Shown here: piece after piece, positions 26,613 through 35,622 of the stretch
Layout of the letters: each line of letters opens with the position of its first letter
Position numbering within the stretch: position 1 is the stretch's first letter
NCBI GenBank assembly: GCA_964291635.2
Contig: OZ219905.1
Location: 372,001-436,000, forward strand
Length of the DNA: 64,000 nt
From: JAPPHA01 sp964291635
Lineage (GTDB): Bacteria > Pseudomonadota > Alphaproteobacteria > Rhodobacterales > Rhodobacteraceae
Reading direction: 5' to 3'
Program-made: the position numbers and the translations under genes
The notes under the pieces: model-generated
What the model was told of the DNA's origin: nothing
Seen by the model: only the letters and a program-made list of their open reading frames with translations
Databases searched by the model: none

Positions 26613-27590
26613 ATGGATAATTTTTTTTTGGATATCGAATCTGGTCCGCGTGAAAAACGCCAGGGCCAAATGCTGGACTCGACGGGAGACAACGCATTGG
26701 ATAGGGCATTCCGGGCTAAGGGTGTGTTTTGGCGAGGTAATTTACACGGCCATTCGAACAACTCTGATGGTGCGCTGCATCCCGAGGCAGTGTGCAAGCT
26801 GTACCGAGACCAAGGATATGACTTCATTTCGCTCACCGACCACTTTCGCGAGGTCTACGGCTATCCGGTCACGGATACGCGGGCGTATCGGGACGAGCAT
26901 TTTACCACGATACTGGGTGCGGAACTGCATGCCCCGCGCACATCGAGAGGCGCAATTTGGCACATTTTGGCTGTCGGTCTGCCGCTCGATTTCCCGCCGC
27001 CAGACGAAACCGAGCAAGGGCCGGAATTGGCTCAGCGTGCGTCTGACGCCGGCGCATATGTGGCCATCGCACACCCCCACTGGTACCAGCTTCAGATTGA
27101 GGATGGAGAGGCGTTGCAGGTTGCAAATGCCGTCGAAGTGTACAATCATACCAGCCAGGTGAATACGGACCGCGGCGACGGGCTCGTCTTTTATGATACG
27201 ATGCTCAGTCGTGGGCACCGACTACACTGTATCGCGGTCGACGACAGTCACATCAAAGTCGACGACACGTTTGGCGGCTGGGTGATGGTCAAATCGGAAC
27301 AGAATACTCCGGAAGCAATTTTGGCAGCTCTCAAGGCGGGAGCGTTTTATTCCAGCCAGGGACCCGAAATTCACCAAATCGCGTTTGAAGATGATCATGT
27401 CGTCATCCGATGCTCCCCCGCCGAAACCGTAATGCTTCTTGGGCCCGTATCAAAGAACGTGCGCGTTCATGGCCGCAATCTGACGTCAGCGAAGCTGGCG
27501 TACAAGGATTTCGTGAACGAGTGGTGCCGGGCCGTTGTTGTGGACAAATCCGGGCGCAGGGCCTGGTCAAATCCACATTGGTTTGGGTGA
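26613..27590 (+). CDS. PHP-domain metallohydrolase, CehA/McbA-like
   Basis: Putative phosphoesterase or amidohydrolase with a trinuclear metal site. 325 residues, no signal peptide, so cytoplasmic. PHP motifs: NLHGHSNNSDG (about residues 43-53, HxH), FISLTDHFRE (about 70-79), the AELHAP region, YVAIAHPHW (about 149-157) and CIAVDDSHI near 207. The start codon is followed at codons 3-6 by nine consecutive T. GGAG lies 13 bases upstream, rather far. First gene of an operon with a peptide-type importer; it may hydrolyse the imported compound. Confidence 0.82.
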   Translation: MDNFFLDIESGPREKRQGQMLDSTGDNALDRAFRAKGVFWRGNLHGHSNNSDGALHPEAVCKLYRDQGYDFISLTDHFREVYGYPVTDTRAYRDEHFTTILGAELHAPRTSRGAIWHILAVGLPLDFPPPDETEQGPELAQRASDAGAYVAIAHPHWYQLQIEDGEALQVANAVEVYNHTSQVNTDRGDGLVFYDTMLSRGHRLHCIAVDDSHIKVDDTFGGWVMVKSEQNTPEAILAALKAGAFYSSQGPEIHQIAFEDDHVVIRCSPAETVMLLGPVSKNVRVHGRNLTSAKLAYKDFVNEWCRAVVVDKSGRRAWSNPHWFG

Positions 27591-27643
27591 GACTCCTGAC
27601 GCACAACAGGTTAGTCTTGCCGACATTTCCAGGAGGAGAACAA

Positions 27644-29161
27644 ATGTACAGAATGTTAGTCGCGACGGCGGTGGGGTTTGGCTTGCTGACCTCCACTGTC
27701 GCAGCAAAAGAACTCAGGATTGCCGTGTCGACACATATTTCGAATATGGATGTGCAGGATCAAACCGGAAACAACGGTGCGCCCATGATGTATCAACCAT
27801 ATGAGACATTGATTGAGCGCGACAGCTTTTCCAGTCCCTTGACGTTCAAACCGGGTTTGGCGACCGAGTGGAAGCAGATCGAACCGACGGTTTGGGAACT
27901 CAAGCTTCGTGAAAATGTGAAAATGCACGACGGGACGACGATGGATGCCTACGATGTGGAATTCTCACTGGACCGCGTCTTCAACAAGGAGCCGGAGTTT
28001 GCATCCGCCTGGGGTCGTTGGTTCTACAACTTCAAGGACGCGGAAGTCGTCGATCCGTTGACCGTGCGAATTCACACGATCAAGGAAGATCCGCTGTTTG
28101 AAGTCATGATGTCGGCCCGGACGTCCGGAATTACCTCAAAGGAACACTATGATTCCATGACCTGGGAGGATGCTTCTCAAATCGCCATTGGTACGGGGCA
28201 GTACAGGGTCACAGAATTCGTTGCAAGAGATCTCGCCGTGATGGAGCGGTTTGACGATTACTGGGGCGAACCGGCACCGTTGGACAAGATCACCTTCAAG
28301 TATGTGAAAGAGGTCGCGAGCCGGGTCACCGGTCTGGTCAACGGAGAGTTCGACTTGGTCACCAACATTCCCCCGGACCAGGAAGCCGCGATGCAACAGC
28401 CTGGCCTCAAGATAAAGGGCGTGACTTGGCCCATGTTCCATGTTTGGATCATCGCGCAAAACAACCCGCCAACTGATGACCCCAGAGTGCGAAAAGCGCT
28501 GCGGTTGTGCACCGACAGGCAGGCTCTTGTCGATGGCTTGTGGGGAGGCAAAGCGCACGTCCCGATGGCACACCAGTTTTCGGAATATGGTGAGCCTTAC
28601 TACATGCCGGGGTTGGACTTGATAAAATTCGATCCAGAGCAAGGCAAGGCGCTGTTGGCGGAAGCAGGCTACAACGGTGAAACGGTGCTCGCGCAATTCC
28701 CGAGATCGTACTATCTCTATGGTGATCTCGCCGCTCAGGTCATTCAGCAGCAATGGGCTGACTGCGGGGTAAACCTCGAATTGGAAGAAGTGGACAGCAT
28801 CGACTACGACATCGTCAACGTGCGCGCATGGTCCAACCCGATGTACTACCCGGATCCACTCGGAGCGATGGACACGCACTGGTCGATTTACTCATGGGTC
28901 GGGCAACGCAATCTTTGGACACCCACTCACCCGGACTGGGCGCCTACGTATGAAACGGCGCGCTTCTCGACCGATGTCCAGGCCCGAAAGGATGCCTACC
29001 TGAGATTGCTGGAAATCAGCGAGGACGAGTCCGGCTGGCTCCTGATGTATGAGCCGCATGAACTGTACGGCATGGTAGAGGGATTGGATTTTGAAATTCC
29101 GATCGCTCAACGACCATATGTCTTGCCTCTGCGGGCCGGCGAATTCACGTTCGACAACTAG
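27644..29161 (+). CDS. ABC transporter substrate-binding protein, family 5 (peptide/opine type)
   Basis: Periplasmic binding protein for the importer encoded downstream. 505 residues; Sec signal peptide MYRMLVATAVGFGLLTSTVAAK, cleavage expected after VAA. Mature protein shows the family-5 pattern (YETLIERD, FKPGLATEWKQIEPTVWELKLRENVKMHDGTTMDAYDVEFSLDRVF). AGGAGGAG lies 5 bases before the ATG, so translation should be strong. Family 5 proteins bind peptides, opines, nickel or glycosides; none is indicated here. Confidence 0.93.
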   Translation: MYRMLVATAVGFGLLTSTVAAKELRIAVSTHISNMDVQDQTGNNGAPMMYQPYETLIERDSFSSPLTFKPGLATEWKQIEPTVWELKLRENVKMHDGTTMDAYDVEFSLDRVFNKEPEFASAWGRWFYNFKDAEVVDPLTVRIHTIKEDPLFEVMMSARTSGITSKEHYDSMTWEDASQIAIGTGQYRVTEFVARDLAVMERFDDYWGEPAPLDKITFKYVKEVASRVTGLVNGEFDLVTNIPPDQEAAMQQPGLKIKGVTWPMFHVWIIAQNNPPTDDPRVRKALRLCTDRQALVDGLWGGKAHVPMAHQFSEYGEPYYMPGLDLIKFDPEQGKALLAEAGYNGETVLAQFPRSYYLYGDLAAQVIQQQWADCGVNLELEEVDSIDYDIVNVRAWSNPMYYPDPLGAMDTHWSIYSWVGQRNLWTPTHPDWAPTYETARFSTDVQARKDAYLRLLEISEDESGWLLMYEPHELYGMVEGLDFEIPIAQRPYVLPLRAGEFTFDN

Positions 29162-29206
29162 TATCCGGTACCTGGAAAATCGAGGCGCAGGGCGGGTCGT
29201 CTAAGC

Positions 29207-30154
29207 ATGGCCCGCCTTGCCGTTAGTGGGGGAATAGCTGGATATATATCAGGACGAATAGTCAGAGCATTCCTGACAATGTTCGTCGTCCTGCTGATTT
29301 CTTTCATAGTCGGACGACTTTCAGGAACTCCCTTCGAGATCATGTTTCCTGACGGCCTGACCGTCGAACACCAAATTGCATTGGAAAAGAAGTTCAAGCT
29401 GGATTTGCCCATGCATGAGCAGTTCAGACTGTATGTCACACAGATTTTCAAGGGCGATTTTGGCCGGTCTCTATATACCGGAGAAAAGGTCTGGGCAATG
29501 TACGCCCTTCGCATGCCGGCCACCTTGGCGGTCGGCAGCCTTGCCCTGCTCGTTGCGATCATAATTGGCCTGCCTTTGGGAGCTCTATCGGCGCTCTACC
29601 GGAAGAATATCGGAGTAACAGGGGCTCTGCTCCTGGTGTTTCTGGGTTATGCCGTGCCGCATTTCGTGATCGGCATAGGCCTGATACTGCTGTTTGGATA
29701 CATCTTGCAGATCTTGCCGGCCACGGGCCTTGACACCTGGCGTCATTTCGCCCTCCCAACCATCACTTTAGCCATTCCGATGATTGCTGTATTGGCGCGC
29801 TTCATGCGCGCTGCAATGCTGGACGCGATCGGGCAAGACTATGTTTCAACCGCCACTTCCAAGGGTTTGACCGACGCGCACATCGCCAGGAATCACATTT
29901 TTCGCAATGCCCTTGTTCCCATCATATCAGTCGTGGGCCTGGAGATTGCGGGTTTGCTGAACGGCACCATATTTGTCGAAACGGTTTTTTCGTTGCCCGG
30001 CGTGGGAAGAATATTGATCGGCGCTGTCGAGCAAAGAGACTATCCAGTCCTGCAATTCGGCTTGATCGCATACTCACTGATTGTGGTTACGGTAAACCTT
30101 ATTGTCGATTTGCTCTATGTTGTCGCTGATCCCAGAATTCGACTGGAAAAATAG
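29207..30154 (+). CDS. Peptide-type ABC transporter permease, DppB-like
   Basis: Inner-membrane permease, first of two. 315 residues, six predicted membrane segments, with the family N-terminal pattern (FLTMFVVLLISFIVGRLSGTPF), GDFGRSLYTGEKV in the first periplasmic region, and the coupling region DYVSTATSKGLTDAHIARNHIFRNAL. The next gene begins immediately after the stop codon. Confidence 0.93.
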   Translation: MARLAVSGGIAGYISGRIVRAFLTMFVVLLISFIVGRLSGTPFEIMFPDGLTVEHQIALEKKFKLDLPMHEQFRLYVTQIFKGDFGRSLYTGEKVWAMYALRMPATLAVGSLALLVAIIIGLPLGALSALYRKNIGVTGALLLVFLGYAVPHFVIGIGLILLFGYILQILPATGLDTWRHFALPTITLAIPMIAVLARFMRAAMLDAIGQDYVSTATSKGLTDAHIARNHIFRNALVPIISVVGLEIAGLLNGTIFVETVFSLPGVGRILIGAVEQRDYPVLQFGLIAYSLIVVTVNLIVDLLYVVADPRIRLEK

Positions 30155-31036
30155 ATGAGCCAAATTTCACCATTTCCTGTCAGCAGTTCGTTTTGGAAGT
30201 ATCTCCAAAACATCAAGCCAGACCGAGTATGGGTCTGCAGCGTTTTGCTCTTGGGAATCGTGCTTCTTGGTATTCTTGCGCCAGTCATCTCTCATATCGA
30301 ACCAACCACGGTCAATCTGCTGGAAAGGTCCAAACCGCCGGTGTGGTATGAAGGCGGCAGTTGGAACTATCCTCTGGGAACAGACAATTTGGGCCGTGAC
30401 ATGCTGTCTCGTTGTTTGCATGGTATCCGAACGAGCTTTGCCATAGCGACTCTGGGACTCATCTTTAGCGCCATCCTCGGCATTACCATCGGAATTGTTG
30501 CGGGATTGCTTGGCGGGTATACCGATGAATTCCTGATGTTCATTACGGATGTTTTTATCACCATACCCAACCTTCTCTTGCTCCTGGCGGGAATCGTTTT
30601 GTTGGGAACCGAGATTTGGGTCCTGATCGTGATGATTGGGCTCATCCGCTGGGAAGCCTATGCAAGGATTGTTCGTGGGCAGGTCATGGCCCTCCGCGAA
30701 TTGGGTTTCATTGAGGCGAGCCATGTCCTTGGGGGATCCCGTTTGAGGATCGCGGTAACGCATGTCCTTCCGAACCTGATATCACCTCTTACCGTCATCC
30801 TTACGTTGAGTTTTCCATCTGTACTCTTGATGGAAGCGGGACTTTCCTTTTTGGGAGTCGGGGTGCAGCCCCCAACGCCCTCGCTAGGACGCATGATAGG
30901 CTCCGGCAGGGACTATCTTCTGGACGCCTGGTGGATTTCCGGGATGCCTTCCATCGTCATCGTATCCATCACCATGCTGTTCCAGCTGATCGGCGACGGA
31001 CTTCGCGACAAGTTGGATGTACGCCTCGATGGCTGA
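30155..31036 (+). CDS. Peptide-type ABC transporter permease, DppC-like
   Basis: Second permease. 293 residues; cytoplasmic N-terminus, the conserved LGTDNLGRDMLSRCLHGIRTSF stretch near residue 73, and the coupling loop LRELGFIEASHVLGGSRLRIAVTHVLPN. The GLSFLGVGVQPPTPSLGRMI motif is typical of the DppC family. Start ATG directly abuts the DppB stop; the 3' end overlaps the next gene. Confidence 0.93.
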   Translation: MSQISPFPVSSSFWKYLQNIKPDRVWVCSVLLLGIVLLGILAPVISHIEPTTVNLLERSKPPVWYEGGSWNYPLGTDNLGRDMLSRCLHGIRTSFAIATLGLIFSAILGITIGIVAGLLGGYTDEFLMFITDVFITIPNLLLLLAGIVLLGTEIWVLIVMIGLIRWEAYARIVRGQVMALRELGFIEASHVLGGSRLRIAVTHVLPNLISPLTVILTLSFPSVLLMEAGLSFLGVGVQPPTPSLGRMIGSGRDYLLDAWWISGMPSIVIVSITMLFQLIGDGLRDKLDVRLDG

Positions 31037-31886
31037 CCCGAACAGTAAAGGGAGATTGCTCCTGTCCGCGCGGGACGTGAACGTCAGCTTCGAAGTATCA
31101 AATGGAATTGTCGAGGCCGTTCAAGATTTGAACCTGGACATCTTCGCTGGAGAGACTCTGGCTTTGGTCGGGGAGTCCGGATCAGGCAAGTCTGCGTTTG
31201 CCAAGTCAATTCTGGACATGCATCAGCCCCCATTCACACGCCGGAGATGCGTGATCCAGGGCGACATTGAATACCACCGTGCGTCAGGTGTTCTCCAGCT
31301 TGTCGGTGCAGATGGCAAGACAATGCGCGCGGTACGAGAAAAGGAGATCGGGATGATCTTTCAGGACGCCATGTCCTCGCTCAACCCCGTCATCAGGCTT
31401 GGCAAGCAAGTCTACGAGGCCCTTTCCTATGTCCCGATTGACCCGTCCAGTCGCTGGCTCAAGGTCTCTGGAATTCTTGATGAAGTGGGATTGGGGGGAA
31501 AGCGGTATGCCCGCTCGTTTCCCCACCAGCTGTCTGGCGGCCAGCGTCAAAGGGCGATGATCGCAATCGCTGCTGTCCGGACCCCGAGCTTGCTTATCGC
31601 GGATGAGCCAACCACCGCGTTGGATGTAACAGTTCAAGCGCAGATATTGAGTTTGCTCAAGCGGGTACAAGTTTCCTCGAACATGTCCATGTTATTCATA
31701 ACCCATGATCTCGGAGTGGTTCATGATGTCGCCGAAAGAGTGGCCGTCATGTGCGCAGGCCGAATCGTGGAGTTGGGAAATGTCTCGCAGGTTTTCCGTG
31801 ACCCGCAGCATGCCTATACTAAGTCTCTACTCGAGAATCGTCCAGGCCCCACGCGCAAGCGCAAGGCCAAGGTGGCCACCGCTTAG
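31029..31886 (+). CDS. Peptide-type ABC transporter ATPase, DppD-like
   Basis: Cytoplasmic ATPase. About 285 residues with Walker A GESGSGKSAF, Q-loop FQDAMSSLNPV, signature LSGGQRQRAMIAIA, and Walker B LLIADEPTTALDV. The start ATG at 31029 overlaps the DppC stop by 8 bases; ATG at 31017 is an alternative. The C-terminal oligopeptide-binding extension is short and lacks the usual iron-sulfur cysteines of some DppD proteins. Confidence 0.92.
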   Translation: MADPNSKGRLLLSARDVNVSFEVSNGIVEAVQDLNLDIFAGETLALVGESGSGKSAFAKSILDMHQPPFTRRRCVIQGDIEYHRASGVLQLVGADGKTMRAVREKEIGMIFQDAMSSLNPVIRLGKQVYEALSYVPIDPSSRWLKVSGILDEVGLGGKRYARSFPHQLSGGQRQRAMIAIAAVRTPSLLIADEPTTALDVTVQAQILSLLKRVQVSSNMSMLFITHDLGVVHDVAERVAVMCAGRIVELGNVSQVFRDPQHAYTKSLLENRPGPTRKRKAKVATA

Positions 31887-31950
31887 ATGCCTGACAGGAT
31901 AAAAAAACACGCGGTTGCACGCGGTTGCACAAGCATGCAAGTCTGAAGAG

Positions 31951-32745
31951 ATGAAATCGTTTGTTGAACTCAGCGACGTGAAGGTGAGTTACAGTGGCGG
32001 TCTCTTGCATCGCGCACCGAAAGTCGACGCGCTTCGGGGCGTTTCAATCCACATGAATCAGGGAGAACGCCACGGTTTGGTCGGAGAGTCCGGTTCCGGA
32101 AAGAGTACCCTCGGCAGGGTTATTCTCGGTCTGGAACGGCCAAGCCATGGATCCGTTTCGGTGGCCGGGTTCAATCCTTTTGCGCTGCCCAAGTCTGAGA
32201 GGCACGAATTCCGTCGTCGGGTGCAACTGGTTTTCCAGGACAGTCTTGCTGCCTTTAATCCCAGGCTGACAATCGGCAAGTCTTTGGGCGAAGGCCTGGA
32301 AATTCATAATATTTGCAAATCGAGCCAGCGATCCGACAGAATTGCGATGCTACTGGAGACGGTTGGACTACCTCAGGAATTCGCCGATCGGTTCCCGCAC
32401 CAGGTCTCCGGAGGCCAGCGCCAGCGCGTAAATATCGCGCGCGCGCTATCCGTTGAACCCGACGTTCTGGTTGCAGATGAACCGGTATCCGCGCTCGATG
32501 TCTCCATTCAGGCGGAAGTCCTTGATCTTTTTGAGGACCTTCAGCGAGAACTCAATCTGACAACGCTCTTCATTTCCCATGATTTGAACGTGATTCACGA
32601 AGCGAGTGATTACCTTTGGGTTTTGAAAGACGGCGAGATCGTCGAGAAAGGCGCGACAAAGCAGATATTCTCTGGTCCCGAGCACGAGTACACGAATTTG
32701 CTTCTGGGCAGCCTTCCGGGGCAGGGTCTTCAGGCTGCGTATTGA
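31951..32745 (+). CDS. Peptide-type ABC transporter ATPase, DppF-like
   Basis: Second ATPase; pairs with the DppD-like protein. 264 residues with Walker A GESGSGKSTLG, Q-loop FQDSLAAFNPRLT, signature VSGGQRQRVNIARA and Walker B VLVADEPVSALDV. ATG at 31951 (GAAGAG just upstream) is preferred to the more upstream in-frame ATG at 31915. A small direct repeat of GCACGCGGTT lies in the 64-base gap before it. Last gene of the operon. Confidence 0.92.
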   Translation: MKSFVELSDVKVSYSGGLLHRAPKVDALRGVSIHMNQGERHGLVGESGSGKSTLGRVILGLERPSHGSVSVAGFNPFALPKSERHEFRRRVQLVFQDSLAAFNPRLTIGKSLGEGLEIHNICKSSQRSDRIAMLLETVGLPQEFADRFPHQVSGGQRQRVNIARALSVEPDVLVADEPVSALDVSIQAEVLDLFEDLQRELNLTTLFISHDLNVIHEASDYLWVLKDGEIVEKGATKQIFSGPEHEYTNLLLGSLPGQGLQAAY

Positions 32746-32924
32746 CCGCAGACCCGCAAGCCCGGATTGTTCACAAAGGGGGGTTCGTAACCGTTCAGCG
32801 ACGGTGTGATGGCCTTACTGAGATTTCACTGATTGAGTGTTCTTTTCCTGTCTTTTCTGAGCGGACGGAGCCAGATGACCTTTATCGGTTTTCCGAATTC
32901 CTTCCCTGTGTCGTAACGCCCGCG

Positions 32925-33299
32925 TTAGGCCTCGGTCTCATGGCACACCACTTCGATATTGTGTCCGTCGGGGTCGAGAACAAAGGCCGCATAGTACCGC
33001 CCACTATACTGAGGACGTAGTCCAGGCGGTCCATTGTCCTGTCCTCCAGCGCCAAGAGCGGCGCAATAGAACGCGTCGACCTGATGTCGGCTCTCGGCTG
33101 CAAATGCGATGTGTAGGTGCGCGGGCTTCTCTTCCGTTTGGTACAGGCATAGGGAACTCGTGCCTGTTGGTTGACTAAGTTCAGCACCGTTTGGCGGCCA
33201 ATCCGTGACCACAGTCACTCCAATTGGCTCAAGCGCCTGCACGTAGAAGGCTCTGCTCAGCGCAAAGTCGCGAACGCCAAACTTTATATGATCAAACAC
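32925..33299 (-). CDS. VOC (glyoxalase/bleomycin-resistance) family protein
   Basis: Small metalloprotein of the vicinal-oxygen-chelate fold. 124 residues from a GTG at 33299 with AGGGGG 5 bases upstream, giving the canonical FDHIKFGVRDFALSRAFYVQAL N-terminus. Metal ligands appear as His in FDHI, His in AHLHIAF and Glu in GHNIEVV. The longer open frame upstream is not homologous. A small inverted repeat CAGGCA-AATC-TGCCTG lies 66 bases upstream (33365-33380). Function unassigned. Confidence 0.87.
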   Translation of the reverse strand: MFDHIKFGVRDFALSRAFYVQALEPIGVTVVTDWPPNGAELSQPTGTSSLCLYQTEEKPAHLHIAFAAESRHQVDAFYCAALGAGGQDNGPPGLRPQYSGRYYAAFVLDPDGHNIEVVCHETEA

Positions 33300-33494
33300 G
33301 AGTGCCCCCTGTCTTACTTCGCCCAAAGAGCGGTAGCGTTCTACATGGCCTAAACAATGAATAGCAGGCAAATCTGCCTGATAATGAGATATCGGAGGCT
33401 TTTTCATGCAAATTTGCCATGTGAAATGTCATCGCCCGGAGGCGGTCGCACCTCGATTCATGGGCTCGGTACATAGCACAGACCTCGGAGATCC

Positions 33495-34496
33495 TTATCG
33501 AGAAACAACGTCGACGGCACGGCCGGCGCCGTTCGGTGTTGACCTGAAAATGCCGAGCCCAATGCCGCGGTCGGCGGCGGCAAGAACCAGCACCCACAGA
33601 ATGAATGAAGCCAGTGCAGCGATGAGCAGCGGAACTACGAGGCGCTTGGGGCACTTCGTTCGCGCATACTGCTGCGCGAACCCGAATTGGTGGCTCTTGA
33701 GGTCGCGAATGATCACCTCGATCCGCATACGCTGGGCGTAGATGCGTTTGATCCGGGTACCGGCGCCAAGGTGATGCGGCAGCGGCGTGGCGAGCAACCA
33801 CGGGGTTTGGTGCATTTGTCGATTCTTCGCGCGACAGGTTCGGCGCTTGCGAGGTCGGCCCGGCCGACAACGAAAGGCGCGCACCAGATACAACCGGCCC
33901 CAGTACCGGTGACGGCGCGACAGACACCGCACGCCGACATGGCGCACACGCGCCGAGGCCTCTCGGTACAGCGAATGGATGAAGCACCAGCGCCCCGTTT
34001 CCGGTCGCAAGTACTTGATGCGAATTCGAATCCGCCCGACCCAGTCCCATCCAAGCTCCTCGACATCGCGAATCCACGGACCGCGGAATCCCGCATCGGT
34101 CCGGCGGCCCTCGGCAGAACAGATTGCAACTGATGCAGGAATCGCCGGTGGGTCCTGGCATTGTTGTACGACCGCATCGCATGCACTTCTTCGTAGATCG
34201 AAATCGCTCAGCCCTTCACCGGCACCGCCGCTTTGAGGATGAGTTGCTTGTGGGTCCGCGCGCTGTCGGCCAAATCGACGAGAATCACAGGACGCGCGAC
34301 ACCACCCAGTACCGTCCTCGCCAAGGCGCCAAAGACGCCGTCTCGTTCCCGATGCAGGTGACGATTGCCGAGCAATCGGTCCACCGCCTTGATGCGGTGC
34401 TTGACGAAGGCTCGGCCCCCACAGTGACCTCCCGAAGGTGTCAGTGCGAGCCTGCCATCGCTGAGCAGCGCGTCGACAACCCGAGGAGAGCGTGCG
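33495..34496 (-). pseudogene. IS4-type DDE transposase, decayed
   Basis: Reading across frames gives KHRIKAVDRLLGNRHLHRER, then RPVILVDLADS (first Asp), an in-frame TGA inside VPVKG*AISIYEEVHAMRSYNN, a frameshift into DAGFRGPWIRDVEELGWDWVGRIR (second Asp), LYREASARVRHVGVRCLSR, and the YAQRMRIEVIIRDLKSHQFGF block (YREK-like). At least one stop and one frameshift make it inactive. IS ends were not located; it sits directly behind a decayed antitoxin gene. Confidence 0.8.
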
Positions 34497-34817
34497 TCAA
34501 AGGTCGACCCTTCGTCCTTCGATACCCGGACGCGATAGGTCGAGATCATCCCCGACCAGCGGAGAGCAACGCGATGCCTCGAGAATCCCGAGCGGCTTTG
34601 CCGGATCGCCCGCAACCAGCGCCATGACTACGGTCCGCGCCGGTCCGCTTCAGGCCTTTCTTCGGCCAAGCGGCGCACAAGAGCACGCAGCAGTTCCCGG
34701 TCGGTTTCGAGAGCCGTCAATCTCGAACCGCTTGATTCCACGCTGCGCCAGACGTGCACGGTAATTCCTGGTCACCCTTTGTCGAACGGCAGTACTCACG
34801 GTCGGTTTCCGTTTCAT
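34497..34817 (-). pseudogene. MazE-like antitoxin, frameshifted; toxin lost
   Basis: Resembles the antitoxin family that usually precedes a PIN toxin. Segments in three frames: KRKPTVSTAVRQRVTRNYRARLAQRGIKRFEI, then ALETDRELLRALVRRLAEERPEADR, then VVMALVAGDPAKPLGILEASRCS and PLVGDDLDLSRPGIEGRRVDL, ending at 34497. The expected downstream toxin is absent; the transposase relic starts where it should be. So the IS insertion probably destroyed or displaced the toxin. The exact family name is inferred from pattern memory. Confidence 0.6.
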
Positions 34818-34983
34818 GGCCGGCCACATGTGCCGAGCTACTTTTCCGGCAAGCAAACGACAAAGGTCTTGACCAAAGCCCGTTTTTTTTGCCGCCTTCG
34901 ACCGACTTTGCCGACAGCCCAGCTTCAGACTTTCCGTGACTTCTGCTGGATTCCCGGTGCGTATTCCTCGCCGGCCCGGCATT

Positions 34984-35622
34984 TCATGACGATGTTCGTC
35001 CTGCCGTGGGAAACGTCCTTTCGCATCCATAAGAGGCGAAACTGTCCAGATTCTGCCGGTTGCACTGCATCTGCCAACTGGTTCCGGGCAGCACGGCGGA
35101 AACACAGGGATACGTACTCCGGAGAACGGCCGTTTTCTCGTTTTCCTCGATCGCGATAGCCACCAGGCCGGCAACCGTTCCCCCTTGCCGTTCGACCAGT
35201 CGGATCGCACCGTCCATCGTACCTCCGGTCTCGACCCATTGGTCAACGAGAAGCACCCGTGTGCCCGCATCGAATGCGGGAATCCGCATCTCGAGCTCCT
35301 GCGTGCGGCGGGAATAGTTCGTGAACGTCACGTGGTCGGTTTCGACGCAGAGCTTTCCGGCCTTCCTGATCGGGAGAATCCCCCTGTTCAGCCGCGACGC
35401 GATCGCGGCCGCAAGCACGAAACCCATCGCATCAATCCCGGCGACAACGTCAATCCCGTCACCGTCGAGTTCCGAAGTGAGATCGTCCAGAAGATCGCCG
35501 AAGGCCGCGGAGTTTATGTAGATCGACGTGGGGTCCAGCCAGGCGAACTGCGGCCCCTTGGTATTCGGCGACATGAGGGGCAGGTACCAACGATCGCCGC
35601 GCGGCCCTTTCTGTTCGTTCAA
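34984..35622 (-). CDS. Phosphoribosyltransferase-like protein (APRT-type)
   Basis: Type I PRTase fold; such enzymes join a nucleobase to PRPP. 212 residues from a TTG start at 35622 that overlaps the upstream stop (TTGA) and has GGAG 8 bases before it. IDAMGFVLAAAIASRLNRGILPIRKAGKL (about residues 63-91) matches adenine PRTase. The PRPP loop, about residues 123-136, reads LVDQWVETGGTM: the second of the two acidic residues normally present is Gln. C-terminal GTSWQMQCNRQNLDSF is also a subgroup feature. Coupled to the BtpA-family gene, so a joint pathway is likely. Confidence 0.78.
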   Translation of the reverse strand: MNEQKGPRGDRWYLPLMSPNTKGPQFAWLDPTSIYINSAAFGDLLDDLTSELDGDGIDVVAGIDAMGFVLAAAIASRLNRGILPIRKAGKLCVETDHVTFTNYSRRTQELEMRIPAFDAGTRVLLVDQWVETGGTMDGAIRLVERQGGTVAGLVAIAIEENEKTAVLRSTYPCVSAVLPGTSWQMQCNRQNLDSFASYGCERTFPTAGRTSS

